DNA of 32,122 nt from Pseudobacteroides sp035370245. GTDB lineage: Bacteria > Bacillota > Clostridia > Acetivibrionales > DSM-2933. The position numbers and the translations under genes were made by a program. The stretch's first letter is position 1, and each line of letters begins with the position of its first letter. The DNA lies in assembly GCA_035370245.1 (NCBI GenBank), contig DAOOVO010000044.1, positions 1-32,122 of the forward strand, read 5' to 3'. The notes beneath the pieces were generated by a model that was not told the DNA's origin, did no database searches, and worked only from the letters and a program-made list of their open reading frames with translations. Shown in pieces: positions 24,740 through 32,122 of the stretch.

Positions 24740-24768
24740 AAAGAACTGCCTCAATTAAGCAGTTCTTT
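24740..24768 (-). terminator. Terminator of deoB-pdp
   Basis: AAAGAACTGC (24740-24749) is the exact complement of GCAGTTCTTT (24759-24768), with a 9-base loop. On the minus strand the stem ends in TTTATTATTC. It lies 45 bp after the pdp stop. Confidence 0.8.
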
Positions 24769-24812
24769 ACAGTCTAGAAATAAAGAATGGGATATTTTAC
24801 ATCTCGGTCAAC

Positions 24813-26141
24813 TTACCGGTGAAACTTTCTAATCCCGGATGAGTCTATATAGGCAAGTATTAAAGGTCTAGTCTCAGACTTTTCATATGAAATATTAACA
24901 GCATCGTTTAAAATACCGACAGCTTTATCTATGCTCTCATTATTATCGGTATAGAGCTTTGCAATTAAATCGCCTTTAGATACTTTGTCACATGTTTTTC
25001 TCTTAAGCTCTATTCCTGCTTTATAATCTATAATGCTATCCTTATTCTCCCTGCCTGCACCGAGTATCATTGATGCAACACCCAAGCTGTCCGTCTTTAT
25101 ACTTTTAATGTAACCGTCACATGGAGCCTTGTATTCATAAACATACTTACTTGATCCAAACAAGCTGTAATCATCTATGACTTCAGTGTTGCCTTTTTGC
25201 TTCTTAATAAGCTCGGCAAATTTTTTTAAGGCACTTCCATCTATAATTGATTTTTCTGCCATTTCCAAACATTTTTCATAGCTTCCCTTTCCCGCACCTT
25301 CCAACAATCGTGCAGCCAACTCTAAAGATAGCTTTCTAAGGTCTTGAGGCCCTCTTCCTTTTAACGTCTCAATAGCCTCAATCACTTCAAGAGAATTGCC
25401 CACAGCATATCCAAGGGGCAGATCCATATCGGTTATCAAAGCAGAAGTTCTCCTTCCAAGGCTCTCCCCTATCTCAATCATTGTTGAAGCAAGGGCTGAA
25501 GATTCTTCAAATGTCTTCATAAAAGCACCGCTGCCTGTTTTCACATCGAGCACTATGCAATCCGCACCTGAAGCTAGCTTCTTACTCATAATACTGCTGG
25601 CGATAAGTGAAATATTATTGACTGTTGCAGTAACATCCCTAAGTGCATAAAGCTTTTTGTCTGCAGGAGCAAGGTTTCCTGTCTGGCTCGCTATGGATAA
25701 ACCGATTTCCCTTACATTTGTTAAAAATTCCTCCATACCGAGAGATGTATTAAATCCAGGGATCGATTCGAGTTTATCAATGGTACCGCCTGTATGTCCA
25801 AGGCCCTTCCCCGACATTTTAGCAACAGGTGCTCCACAGGCTGCAACAATAGGTGCAACCACCAAAGTTGTTTTGTCACCCACTCCGCCGGTACTATGCT
25901 TATCCACCTTAACACCGGGGATACTTGAAAGGTCCACCTTATCCCCCGAATCCGCCATTATATTTGTAAGATCTGCTGTCTCCCTTTTATCAAGGCCCTT
26001 AATAAAAATAGCCATCAATAATGCAGATGCTTGATAATCCGGTATAGTGCCCGAACAATAACCATCTATAAAATACTTAATTTCTTCAAATGACAGCTCA
26101 TAGCCATCCCTTTTTTTCTCAATGATGTCATACATTCTCAT
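24813..26141 (-). CDS. pdp: Pyrimidine-nucleoside phosphorylase
   Basis: 442 residues of the thymidine/pyrimidine-nucleoside phosphorylase family. It cleaves uridine, thymidine or deoxyuridine with phosphate to free base and (deoxy)ribose-1-phosphate. Signatures are KHSTGGVGDKTTL (81-93), the glycine-rich phosphate loop, and SGKGLGHTGGTIDKLESI (110-127), the family pattern, followed by YALRDVTATVNN. The C-terminal domain is complete. The ATG is one base after the deoB stop, with GGGGGAAAA as the ribosome site, so the two are coupled. With DeoB it feeds sugar phosphate into the pentose-phosphate pathway. Substrate breadth (pdp versus deoA) is by Firmicute precedent. Confidence 0.95.
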   Translation of the reverse strand: MRMYDIIEKKRDGYELSFEEIKYFIDGYCSGTIPDYQASALLMAIFIKGLDKRETADLTNIMADSGDKVDLSSIPGVKVDKHSTGGVGDKTTLVVAPIVAACGAPVAKMSGKGLGHTGGTIDKLESIPGFNTSLGMEEFLTNVREIGLSIASQTGNLAPADKKLYALRDVTATVNNISLIASSIMSKKLASGADCIVLDVKTGSGAFMKTFEESSALASTMIEIGESLGRRTSALITDMDLPLGYAVGNSLEVIEAIETLKGRGPQDLRKLSLELAARLLEGAGKGSYEKCLEMAEKSIIDGSALKKFAELIKKQKGNTEVIDDYSLFGSSKYVYEYKAPCDGYIKSIKTDSLGVASMILGAGRENKDSIIDYKAGIELKRKTCDKVSKGDLIAKLYTDNNESIDKAVGILNDAVNISYEKSETRPLILAYIDSSGIRKFHR

Positions 26142-26142
26142 T

Positions 26143-27318
26143 TTATTTTCCCCCTATAATATCCGCTAAAAAGCTTTCGCCCGGAACCTTGGCATTAAGT
26201 CCTAAATATTCGGATATTGTTGCAGCAATATCGGAAAATGTATTTCTCGTACCGAGATTTACATTGTTTTTAACACATTTGCCGTATACAAGCAGTGGCA
26301 CATACTCCCTTGTATGGTCGGTTCCCCGGAATGTGGGATCACATCCATGGTCTGCAGTGATTATAAGTATGTCTTCGTCTTTTAATCTTCCCATAATATC
26401 AGGAAGCTTTTGGTCAAATTCTTTCAGTGCCTTAGCATAGCCTGCCGCATCGTTACGATGCCCGTATACCATATCAAAATCAACCAGATTGGTAAATATT
26501 ATTCCTTCAAAGCTCTCATCCATATATTGCAGAGTCTTACTAACGCCATCCATATTATCATGAGTATGTACAGCATGGGTTATTCCCTGTCCTCCAAATA
26601 TATCCTCTATTTTACCTACTGCTTTGACCATAAAACCTTCTTCCTTAGCATAATCGAGTACTGTTTTTCTTAATGGCTTTAATGAAAAATCCCTTCGCCT
26701 GTCTGTCCTTTTGAAACTACCGGGCACACCTGTAAAAGGTCTTGCTATGACTCTTCCTACAGCATGCTCACCAGTAAGAAGTGCTCTAGCTATACTGCAT
26801 ATTTCATATAACCTTTCAACAGGTACAACATCTTCATGGGCAGCAATTTGAAAAACGCTGTCCGCCGATGTATAAACAATGGGATACCCTGTTTCAACAT
26901 GTTCTTTTCCAAGCATGTTTATAATCTCTGTTCCTGACGCAGCAAAGTTGCCGATTGTCTTTAATCCTATTCTTTTTTCAAACTCATCTATTATTTCTTT
27001 GGGAAAACCTGAAGGATAGACGGGAAATGCCTTATCAAGTATCAGGCCGGAAATTTCCCAATGCCCTGTTGTTGTATCCTTGCCGAATGACTTTTCAGCC
27101 ATACGACCGTAACAGCCAAATGGAGACTCATATTTATTGTAACCCTTCATATTATCGATATTTCCAAGGCCGAGACTTTCTAAGTTAGGCAGTCTTAATC
27201 CTCCCATGACAGCCGATATATTACCCAATGTATTGCTTCCAACATCACCATAAACTGCTGCATCCGGTAATTCACCCATACCTACACTGTCTAATACAAT
27301 AAGCACAATCCTTTTCAT
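26143..27318 (-). CDS. deoB: Phosphopentomutase
   Basis: 391-residue member of the alkaline-phosphatase superfamily that interconverts (deoxy)ribose-1-phosphate and -5-phosphate using Mn2+. The N-terminal metal motif VLDSVGMGELPDA (Asp10), SNTLGN, the substrate loop DTTTGHWEI and the C-terminal TADHGCDPTFRGTDHTREYVP are all present. GGAGGC precedes the ATG. It is the partner of the downstream pdp in nucleoside salvage, and is conserved next to xerD in Firmicutes. A terminator-like hairpin and a small open frame lie between it and xerD. Confidence 0.97.
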   Translation of the reverse strand: MKRIVLIVLDSVGMGELPDAAVYGDVGSNTLGNISAVMGGLRLPNLESLGLGNIDNMKGYNKYESPFGCYGRMAEKSFGKDTTTGHWEISGLILDKAFPVYPSGFPKEIIDEFEKRIGLKTIGNFAASGTEIINMLGKEHVETGYPIVYTSADSVFQIAAHEDVVPVERLYEICSIARALLTGEHAVGRVIARPFTGVPGSFKRTDRRRDFSLKPLRKTVLDYAKEEGFMVKAVGKIEDIFGGQGITHAVHTHDNMDGVSKTLQYMDESFEGIIFTNLVDFDMVYGHRNDAAGYAKALKEFDQKLPDIMGRLKDEDILIITADHGCDPTFRGTDHTREYVPLLVYGKCVKNNVNLGTRNTFSDIAATISEYLGLNAKVPGESFLADIIGGK

Positions 27319-27333
27319 ATTATAATTGCCTCC

Positions 27334-27411
27334 TTAAATAATGTAAAAAATAAAACCGCAAAGCAATTCCACAACCTCGGTCGCTGTCACAAAATTTTGA
27401 AAAAACGCCAT
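27334..27411 (-). CDS. Possible 25-residue peptide or leader before deoB
   Basis: An ATG-started frame of 25 codons ends in TAA 15 bases before the deoB ATG and contacts its ribosome site region. The peptide starts MAFFQNFVTATE and ends ELLCGFIFYII, thus hydrophobic at the C-terminus. The middle of the frame (GACAGCGACCGAGGTTGTGG) is clearly richer in G+C than the flanking intergenic DNA, which is coding-like. Against it: the ribosome site GGGAAG is only two bases from the ATG. I do not recognise the peptide. It could be a leader peptide, a membrane microprotein, part of a structured RNA, or a gene remnant. Confidence 0.3.
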   Translation of the reverse strand: MAFFQNFVTATEVVELLCGFIFYII

Positions 27412-27423
27412 AGCTTCCCAAAC

Positions 27424-27457
27424 ATTAAAAAGAACTATAAGAATACTTCTTATAGCT
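27424..27457 (-). terminator. Terminator after xerD (or leader hairpin of deoB)
   Basis: CTATAAGAA (27435-27443) and TTCTTATAG (27447-27455) form a perfect 9-bp stem with a 3-base loop. On the minus strand the stem is followed by TTCTTTTTAA. It lies about 115 bp after the xerD stop. A TATAAT box at about 27475-27480 lies just upstream of it, so an attenuator role for deoB is also possible. Confidence 0.7.
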
Positions 27458-27572
27458 CATATAAATTTATATTATATTATACTATACTTTTAAATAGAAA
27501 TCATTCATATGTTTAAATTTGAAAGAGCAAAACCGCCGCCTCAATAATTCAAACAAAAATGTTGCTGCATCC

Positions 27573-28457
27573 TTAAGCTCTTGGATGTGTCTTTTTATAG
27601 ACTTCTTTTATTTTATTCTTTGCAATCTGAGCGTAGACTTGAGTAGAAGATATATCCGAGTGTCCGAGCATCTCTTGTATTGATCTTAGATCCGCACCGT
27701 TTTCCAGTAAATGTGCCGCAAAAGAATGTCGTAATGTATGTGGAGTAATATCCTTGTTAATTTTCGCTTGATTTTTGTACTGCTTAATTATTTTCCAAAA
27801 TCCCTGTCTTGTGAGCCTTCCTCCGTTAATGTTGACAAACAATGCCTTCTCGTCGGGCTTTTGTATTAATAGATTTCTAGACTTGTTAAGGTATTCCACC
27901 AATGCATTTACTGCTATGGAGCCTATGGGTATTACCCTCTCACGCAAACCCTTGTTGCACTTTATAAATCCCATCTCAAGATTTACTTCGGATAGATTAA
28001 GATTAATGAGCTCCGATACTCTTATACCTGTTGCATAAAGAAGCTCAAGCATTGCTTTATCTCTATAACCCTTGAGGTCTACGCATTTTGGCTGATCAAG
28101 CAACAACTCTACCTCATGTGTTGATAAAATTTGAGGAAGCTTTTTTTCCACCTTAGGTGAGTCAAGATCAGCAGTTGGATCGGAATCTATCATTGAATTT
28201 TTATACAAGTACTGATATAAAGACCTTATTGAAGCAAGATTTCTTGAAATAGTAGAAACTGCTCTTCCTTTCTTCTGCAAATGCAAAAGATAAGTTATTA
28301 CCGTAGTTTTATTGGTATTAGCTATATTAAGCAAGTTAATTTCTTTCAAATAGGATATGTACTGTTCAATATCTCTTCTGTATGACTGCAGAGTATTTAA
28401 TGACAGTCTCTTATCCTTTTCCAAAAATAAAATAAATTTTTGAACTATCTCTTCCAT
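27573..28457 (-). CDS. xerD: Site-specific tyrosine recombinase XerD
   Basis: 294 residues, normal for Xer proteins. The N-terminal SAM-like core-binding domain spans 1-95. The catalytic set is complete: Arg146 (ATGIRVSEL), Lys169 (CNKGLRERVIP), His240 and Arg243 (TPHTLRHSFAAHLL), His266 (LGHSDISSTQVYAQ) and Tyr275. It resolves chromosome dimers at dif with XerC. AGAAGGGAAG precedes the ATG. Neighbours deoB, pdp and spoIIM match the Firmicute arrangement, which favours XerD over XerC or a mobile-element integrase. No dif site is found nearby. Confidence 0.94.
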   Translation of the reverse strand: MEEIVQKFILFLEKDKRLSLNTLQSYRRDIEQYISYLKEINLLNIANTNKTTVITYLLHLQKKGRAVSTISRNLASIRSLYQYLYKNSMIDSDPTADLDSPKVEKKLPQILSTHEVELLLDQPKCVDLKGYRDKAMLELLYATGIRVSELINLNLSEVNLEMGFIKCNKGLRERVIPIGSIAVNALVEYLNKSRNLLIQKPDEKALFVNINGGRLTRQGFWKIIKQYKNQAKINKDITPHTLRHSFAAHLLENGADLRSIQEMLGHSDISSTQVYAQIAKNKIKEVYKKTHPRA

Positions 28458-28837
28458 TAAAGCTTCCCTTCTTTTCTTTAAAATAATTTAATTAATAAAA
28501 AACTTTTTGTTATCCGACTTATATTTAATACCATTAATCTTTTAATACTTTTATATATACATAAAAGTAATCCACATTATGACTATAATAACACAATTAG
28601 CCACAATTTATGTAAAAATTTATGTATTTTAAGAAAATTTTAAAAATTTTCATAAATAACCTACCATTTAGATTTTAATATATTTCGTAATTTTTTTAAA
28701 GCAATATTTGTTAATAATTTTAAAAAAACAATTTTATTAATTTAACTTTTATTTACATGTATTTCATATTTTCTAAAAATTGTACTGCTATATACACTTA
28801 TATTGTAATTATTGACAGCTAAATCACGTTATAAACG
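28458..28837. other. 380-bp AT-rich intergenic region, spoIIM to xerD
   Basis: No gene is seen. The sequence is very AT-rich, with palindromes such as TACTTTTAT(N6)ATAAAAGTA (28546-28569) about 90 bp before xerD and GAAAATTTTAAAAATTTTC (28633-28651). They could hold promoters and a weak terminator, but none is convincing. Confidence 0.5.
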
Positions 28838-29479
28838 TCAATTTGAAAATATCGGTGAAATAACTCTTATCAATACCGGTGATATATAGACCTCCATGAA
28901 TATACCTCCTATCATTACTAAAGCAATAAAGGCTGTAGACAAGCAGTATGATATAAGGTTGCTCTTTAGGCTTTCTTTGGAAATTCTTTTGATAGATTTG
29001 TTTTTTATAATGCTTAGGGAAAACTTTATACCATTAACCCCTAAAACTATTATGCATGGCAGTATGATTATTTCTTTCAGCAACAGAGAGCTTACAATAA
29101 AAACAACCCCTTTTGCACCGAATGTTTGTATTAAAAGCCCTGAGCCAAATCCTGTCAAAAACCCTCTTATTCCAACAAAAACAAATATAAACGGTATACC
29201 TATTATGCATACGCCAAGAAGCCAAATAACGGTTATTTGTTTTATGTTTTCCAACAGAGAGACCTTGAACAATTCAGCATTATTTATATCCTGTTTATCA
29301 AACAACTCAATAAATCCTTTAAAATAGTTCTTTAGCTCCTCTCTTTGCATTACAGTTAATCCATTTACTGTAAAAGCACCTATCGTAACTCCAATTATAA
29401 AAGCAAGCATAAGCAATAAATAAATGCTTGAGTTTAATTTAATGTGTTTTATAAAAGCTCCTTTTGCATTAGAAAACAA
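28838..29479 (-). CDS. spoIIM: Stage II sporulation protein M
   Basis: 213 residues from TTG 29479, where GGAGGCGAAGAG gives correct spacing; the length matches the Bacillus protein (about 214). An upstream in-frame TTG (29515) would add 12 residues but runs through the ribosome site. Five membrane helices are visible (about 22-40, 85-108, 115-140, 145-160, 180-203), with the family pattern GFGSGLLIQTFGAKGVVF. With SpoIID and SpoIIP it drives septal peptidoglycan remodelling and engulfment in the mother cell. CATAAAAT (29535-29528, minus) resembles a sigma-E -10 box, weakly. It lies between xerD and nudF, as in Bacillus-like order. Confidence 0.92.
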   Translation of the reverse strand: MFSNAKGAFIKHIKLNSSIYLLLMLAFIIGVTIGAFTVNGLTVMQREELKNYFKGFIELFDKQDINNAELFKVSLLENIKQITVIWLLGVCIIGIPFIFVFVGIRGFLTGFGSGLLIQTFGAKGVVFIVSSLLLKEIIILPCIIVLGVNGIKFSLSIIKNKSIKRISKESLKSNLISYCLSTAFIALVMIGGIFMEVYISPVLIRVISPIFSN

Positions 29480-29636
29480 CTCTTCGCCTCCTTCTACAAT
29501 TACATGGTATACCAATCCCTATACTTGATTTTATGCACCGAAAATCAAAAAAATTACAATACACTTATAATGTAAACTTTTTTACTTGAAATATTTTTAT
29601 GACGTATTTAATTTTTTCAAATTTTTCAAAATAAAA

Positions 29637-29677
29637 AAGAACCCGTACTCTACAATCTGGTTTGTAGAAGGGTCCTT
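29637..29677 (-). terminator. Terminator after nudF
   Basis: AAGAACCC (29637-29644) pairs with GGGTCCTT (29670-29677) with one mismatch, and CTACAA (29650-29655) pairs with TTGTAG (29662-29667). On the minus strand the stem is followed by TTTTTTATTTTG. It ends the rnhA-nudF transcript 43 bp after the nudF stop. Confidence 0.85.
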
Positions 29678-29719
29678 ATTAAATACCATTAATATTTTAC
29701 ATCTCAATTTAGCAAATCA

Positions 29720-30268
29720 TTATATTTTTATCTCTCCATTAATAATCTTATCAGCCATTAAAACACCGATAATCGTTTTGGCATCGGTTATCTCGTGGCT
29801 CAGTATCATATCAATAAGCTTTTTAACTTGATACTTTTCACAAGCCACAAATTCATCTTCATCTGAGTGTGCTTCTCCTTCCTTAAGCCCGCTGGCTATA
29901 TATAAGTGAAGCACCTCATTACAGAAACCAGGAGCACTGTGAATGCTTATTAAATGCTTTACATTATCGGCAGACAAACCTGTTTCTTCACTTAATTCTC
30001 TTTCGGCACATACCTTTGGGTCTTCCCCATGATCCAGCTTTCCGGCAGGCAGCTCAAGGGTAATCCTTTCAATAGGCTTCCTGTATTGCCTTACCATATA
30101 AATTTCACCATTATCCGTAATGGGTATTACAACAGAAGCACCGGGGTGTAAAACCACGTCTCTTGTTGCTTTCTTTCCATCGGGTAAAACTACTTCTAAT
30201 GTTTCAACATCAATAAAACTTCCCTTATATGTATGCTCCCTACCTATTGTTTTCTCCTCAAAATTCAT
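29720..30268 (-). CDS. nudF: ADP-ribose pyrophosphatase (Nudix)
   Basis: 182 residues from ATG 30268; GAGGTGGAG lies upstream, and the GTG nine bases earlier sits in that site. The Nudix box G-x5-E-x7-RE-U-x-EE-x-G-U is complete at 76-98 (start GKLDHGE, end RELSEETGL). The preceding YMVRQYRKPIERITLELPAG is typical of ADP-ribose pyrophosphatases, which cleave ADP-ribose to AMP and ribose-5-phosphate. It is 23 bp after rnhA. The neighbour spoIIM, then xerD and deoB, matches nudF (yqkG) context in Bacillus. Confidence 0.92.
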   Translation of the reverse strand: MNFEEKTIGREHTYKGSFIDVETLEVVLPDGKKATRDVVLHPGASVVIPITDNGEIYMVRQYRKPIERITLELPAGKLDHGEDPKVCAERELSEETGLSADNVKHLISIHSAPGFCNEVLHLYIASGLKEGEAHSDEDEFVACEKYQVKKLIDMILSHEITDAKTIIGVLMADKIINGEIKI

Positions 30269-30291
30269 AATCTCCACCTCGTTTATTTACT

Positions 30292-30732
30292 CTATTTTTG
30301 ATTCTTCTTTATCTCATCTGTAGCCAGTTTGTCGCATCTATTGTTATACTCATTGTCAGAATGTCCCTTCACTTTAATCCAAGTGATTTTGTGGATTTGA
30401 CTAAGCCTGTCCAATTCCTTCCATAGTTCAATATTTTTAACCTGTTCCTTGCTGGAGTTCACCCAACCGTTCTTTTTCCAGATTATTAGCCATTTCTTCT
30501 CAAACCCGTTAATGAGATAGGCACTATCACTATACAACTCAACCTCACATGGCTCTTTTAACCTTTTTAAGGCTTCTATTGCCGCCTTCAACTCCATTTT
30601 GTTATTGGTTGTATTCTCTTCATACCCGGAAATCTCCAATTCCCTTTCACCATACTTAAGTATTGCCCCCCAGCCGCCGTTTCCGGGATTTCCGGAGCAA
30701 GCACCGTCAGTATAAATAATCACTTTTTTCAT
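30292..30732 (-). CDS. rnhA: Ribonuclease HI
   Basis: 146-residue RNase H1 that cuts the RNA strand of RNA-DNA hybrids. Catalytic acids are Asp9 (YTDGACSGNPG), Glu47 (NNKMELKA), Asp69 (YSDSAYLINGF) and Asp134 (NNRCDKLA), and the loop His124 (VKGHSDNEYN) is in place. AAGGAG precedes the ATG with five-base spacing. The basic protrusion KKWLIIWKKNGWV is of the E. coli type. It precedes nudF in one transcript. Confidence 0.95.
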   Translation of the reverse strand: MKKVIIYTDGACSGNPGNGGWGAILKYGERELEISGYEENTTNNKMELKAAIEALKRLKEPCEVELYSDSAYLINGFEKKWLIIWKKNGWVNSSKEQVKNIELWKELDRLSQIHKITWIKVKGHSDNEYNNRCDKLATDEIKKNQK

Positions 30733-30780
30733 TTAAACTCCTTATTATAAACAGCTTTAGATTTGGCATCATTGACATTT

Positions 30781-30824
30781 TTATTTTAGTCCTTTACATA
30801 TTTTATGTTAGTCCTTTGAATATT
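30781..30824. repeat. Tandem 22-bp duplication across the proC stop
   Basis: Two adjacent 22-bp units (30781-30802 and 30803-30824) differ at about three positions; both contain TTAGTCCTTT and ATATT. The right-hand copy holds the last codons of proC and its stop TAA (30808-30810), so the left copy duplicates the gene end into the intergenic DNA. Confidence 0.8.
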
Positions 30825-31629
30825 TCTTTCCGATTTCTATCGCTTTTTTTGTACACTCGTTCATAGCATCAATAATTGCATATCTAAACCCGTTTCTCTC
30901 CAATGCACTTACAGCTTCAATAGTAGTTCCTGCCGGCGAACACACTTGATCTTTAAGCTCCCCGGGATGCTTACCTGTTTCAAGAACCATTTTTGCTGAA
31001 CCTAACACTGCCTGAGAAGCCAGCTTGTAAGCAAGATTTCTGGGAATTCCCGAAAGTACTGCGGCATCGGCCATTGCCTCAATAAACATAAAAACATATG
31101 CCGGACTGCTGCCTGTAAGTGCCGTAACTTCACTCATGAGCTTTTCGTCCAACACTTCCACCTTGCCCATTGTTTCAAACAACGGACGAACCTTATTTAA
31201 ATCATCCTCATTAATATTATTGTCAAATGAAATCAATGTCATACCTTCTCCAACAAGGGCAGGTGTGTTTGGCATTGTTCTAATAACCTTTTTATCGTTG
31301 CCTACAATTCCTTTATAAAAACTTATCGGTAAGCCAACAGCTATAGAAACAAGTATTTTGTCTTGGTTTAAGCTGTCCTTGCAAGCTTCCAGCACAGTAT
31401 TTACCATGTTGGGCTTAACTGCAAGAATAATTATATCGGATATGTTAAAAACATCTTGAGATGTTCCCAATACATTTATACCTATTTCTTTTTGCAATAA
31501 ACCGACTTTTTCTGCATCAACATCGTATATATATATGTTCTCAGGTTTAACTTTACCTGAGCCTGCTATACTTCTAATCATTGCAGAACCCATATTTCCG
31601 GCACCGATAAATCCCAATTTGATTGTCAT
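30808..31629 (-). CDS. proC: Pyrroline-5-carboxylate reductase
   Basis: 273 residues. The N-terminal Rossmann motif GFIGAGNMGSAM (6-17) binds NAD(P)H; RTMPNTPALVGEGMT (about 122-136) and the C-terminal signature DQVCSPAGTTIEAVSALERNG identify P5C reductase, the last step of proline synthesis. GGAGGGAG precedes the ATG. The gene stands alone; the 247 bp upstream carry the divergent tRNA-Trp promoter. No T-box is visible. Confidence 0.96.
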   Translation of the reverse strand: MTIKLGFIGAGNMGSAMIRSIAGSGKVKPENIYIYDVDAEKVGLLQKEIGINVLGTSQDVFNISDIIILAVKPNMVNTVLEACKDSLNQDKILVSIAVGLPISFYKGIVGNDKKVIRTMPNTPALVGEGMTLISFDNNINEDDLNKVRPLFETMGKVEVLDEKLMSEVTALTGSSPAYVFMFIEAMADAAVLSGIPRNLAYKLASQAVLGSAKMVLETGKHPGELKDQVCSPAGTTIEAVSALERNGFRYAIIDAMNECTKKAIEIGKKYSKD

Positions 31630-31831
31630 ATGCTCCCTCCTTAAGAAATTATAGATATATGCTTCTATTATTAATCGCAGACTTAAGCAAAATTTATCAC
31701 AGTAATATTTTCAACATTCCTGAGAAATAATAAATTGCTTTATATGTCCTAATCACTTTACTATAATATCACATATTTTTCTAAAATCCAGATTTATTTG
31801 ATAAGTTTTTTTAAAAAGATTATTATACCCA

Positions 31832-31860
31832 TTGACATAAAATAAAACCTGTTTTATAAT
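31832..31860 (+). promoter_or_regulatory. Consensus sigma-A promoter of tRNA-Trp
   Basis: TTGACA (31832-31837) and TATAAT (31855-31860) are both perfect and 17 bp apart. The tRNA 5' end lies 17 bases after the -10 box, so the primary transcript has only a short leader. This is the clearest promoter in the window. Confidence 0.92.
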
Positions 31861-31876
31861 AATAATCGTCACTTGA

Positions 31877-31952
31877 AGGGGAGTAGCGCAATTGGTAGAG
31901 TAGCGGTCTCCAAAACCGTCGGCTGCGGGTTCGAGTCCTGTCTCCCCTGCCA
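31877..31952 (+). tRNA. trnW: tRNA-Trp (CCA anticodon)
   Basis: 76 nt with encoded CCA. The acceptor stem AGGGGAG/CTCCCCT is perfect, the discriminator is G, the anticodon loop is CTCCAAA with anticodon CCA, and the T arm carries TTCGAGT. In the D stem GCGC/GAGT one position would be G-A and one G-U, a slight weakness. The gene has its own promoter and terminator, so it is a single-gene unit. Its synthetase gene, trpS, lies 20 kb to the left. Confidence 0.97.
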
Positions 31953-31999
31953 CATTTAAAGGAACCGGTTAATTGAAAACACCAGTTCTAACGACAATA

Positions 32000-32040
32000 A
32001 AAAAGCTGGAGGGAATTATACCTTCTAGCTTTTTTATTTT
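32000..32040 (+). terminator. Intrinsic terminator of tRNA-Trp
   Basis: AAAAAGCTGGAGGG (32000-32013) pairs with CCTTCTAGCTTTTT (32021-32034), two G.U pairs, 7-base loop, followed by further T (TATTTT). It lies 48 bp after the tRNA end. Confidence 0.85.
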
Positions 32041-32122
32041 ATTTACAATTTGTTATTTACATACATATTTTATAATGCTCCCCATTGTCAAGACAAATTT
32101 TTTAATTTTCTAAGTTAGGTTC

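Larger units (their letters stand above)
24423..24812. other. 390-bp intergenic region, pdp to dacF
   Basis: No gene is seen. It holds the deoB-pdp terminator (24740-24768), an 11-bp inverted repeat near dacF (24476-24504), a weak candidate forespore promoter (24537-24564) and, between 24580 and 24735, only AT-rich sequence with small palindromes such as TATAAT(N6)ATTATA. Confidence 0.6.

Noticed and set aside
28546..28569. Inverted repeat near xerD considered as a dif site
   Set aside because: TACTTTTAT(N6)ATAAAAGTA lacks the XerD-arm pattern TTATGTTAA and the usual dif core; it is probably an AT-rich palindrome.
31753..31953. 66-codon open frame on the minus strand across tRNA-Trp
   Set aside because: Its first residues (AGETGLEPAADGFGD) are simply the antisense of the tRNA gene, a well-known false prediction.

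Overview
The window is AT-rich (roughly one third G+C by eye) and most of it is coding. It looks like a chromosome segment of an endospore-forming, Gram-positive anaerobe of the Clostridia, probably a relative of the cellulolytic Acetivibrio/Ruminiclostridium group. The reasons are the sporulation genes (gerW/ytfJ, spoIIM, a DacF-type carboxypeptidase), strong AGGAGG-type ribosome binding sites, some TTG and GTG starts, and gene orders known from Firmicutes. The genus is an inference. Nearly all genes lie on the minus strand; the plus strand carries only an MmcQ/YjbR-like gene, an M50-like membrane protein, a SpoIIM-superfamily (DUF95) gene and tRNA-Trp.

Layout, left to right. (1) 79-4188: four genes of a Tad/Flp pilus assembly operon (TadZ/CpaE, CpaF, TadB, TadC), running off the left edge. 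(2) 4442-6937: a lipoprotein of the DUF4097 adhesin-like type and a REC-GAF-HD-GYP cyclic-di-GMP phosphodiesterase. (3) 7079-7918: an RsuA/RluB-type pseudouridine synthase flanked on both sides by degenerate 7-bp tandem repeats. (4) 8403-12101: trpS-scpA-scpB and then DUF2953-gerW, with a divergent M50-family protein whose metalloprotease motifs are all destroyed. (5) 12961-15904: lysA and a secreted PpiC foldase carrying a copper-amine-oxidase-like domain. (6) 16011-22977: a MoxR-type cluster (RDD, DUF95, DUF58, MoxR ATPase, DUF4350, DUF4129, multi-pass membrane protein) with overlapping start and stop codons. (7) 23205-30268: the conserved Firmicute block nudF-spoIIM-xerD-deoB-pdp-dacF. (8) 30292-32040: rnhA, proC, tRNA-Trp with a textbook promoter, and a terminator.

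How the genes fit together. scpA and scpB give the kleisin and winged-helix partners of SMC. deoB and pdp form a nucleoside salvage pair. The MoxR cluster looks like a chaperone/envelope module of unknown client. No CRISPR array, complete insertion sequence, prophage or defence system is visible. The observations most worth a second look are the M50-like protein that has lost its ligands, a dispersed 67-bp hairpin element present twice, the heptamer repeats around the pseudouridine synthase gene, a four-cysteine Fe-S-type motif in TrpRS, a small unannotated reading frame before deoB, and the MoxR cluster standing where many Firmicutes have spoIIA.
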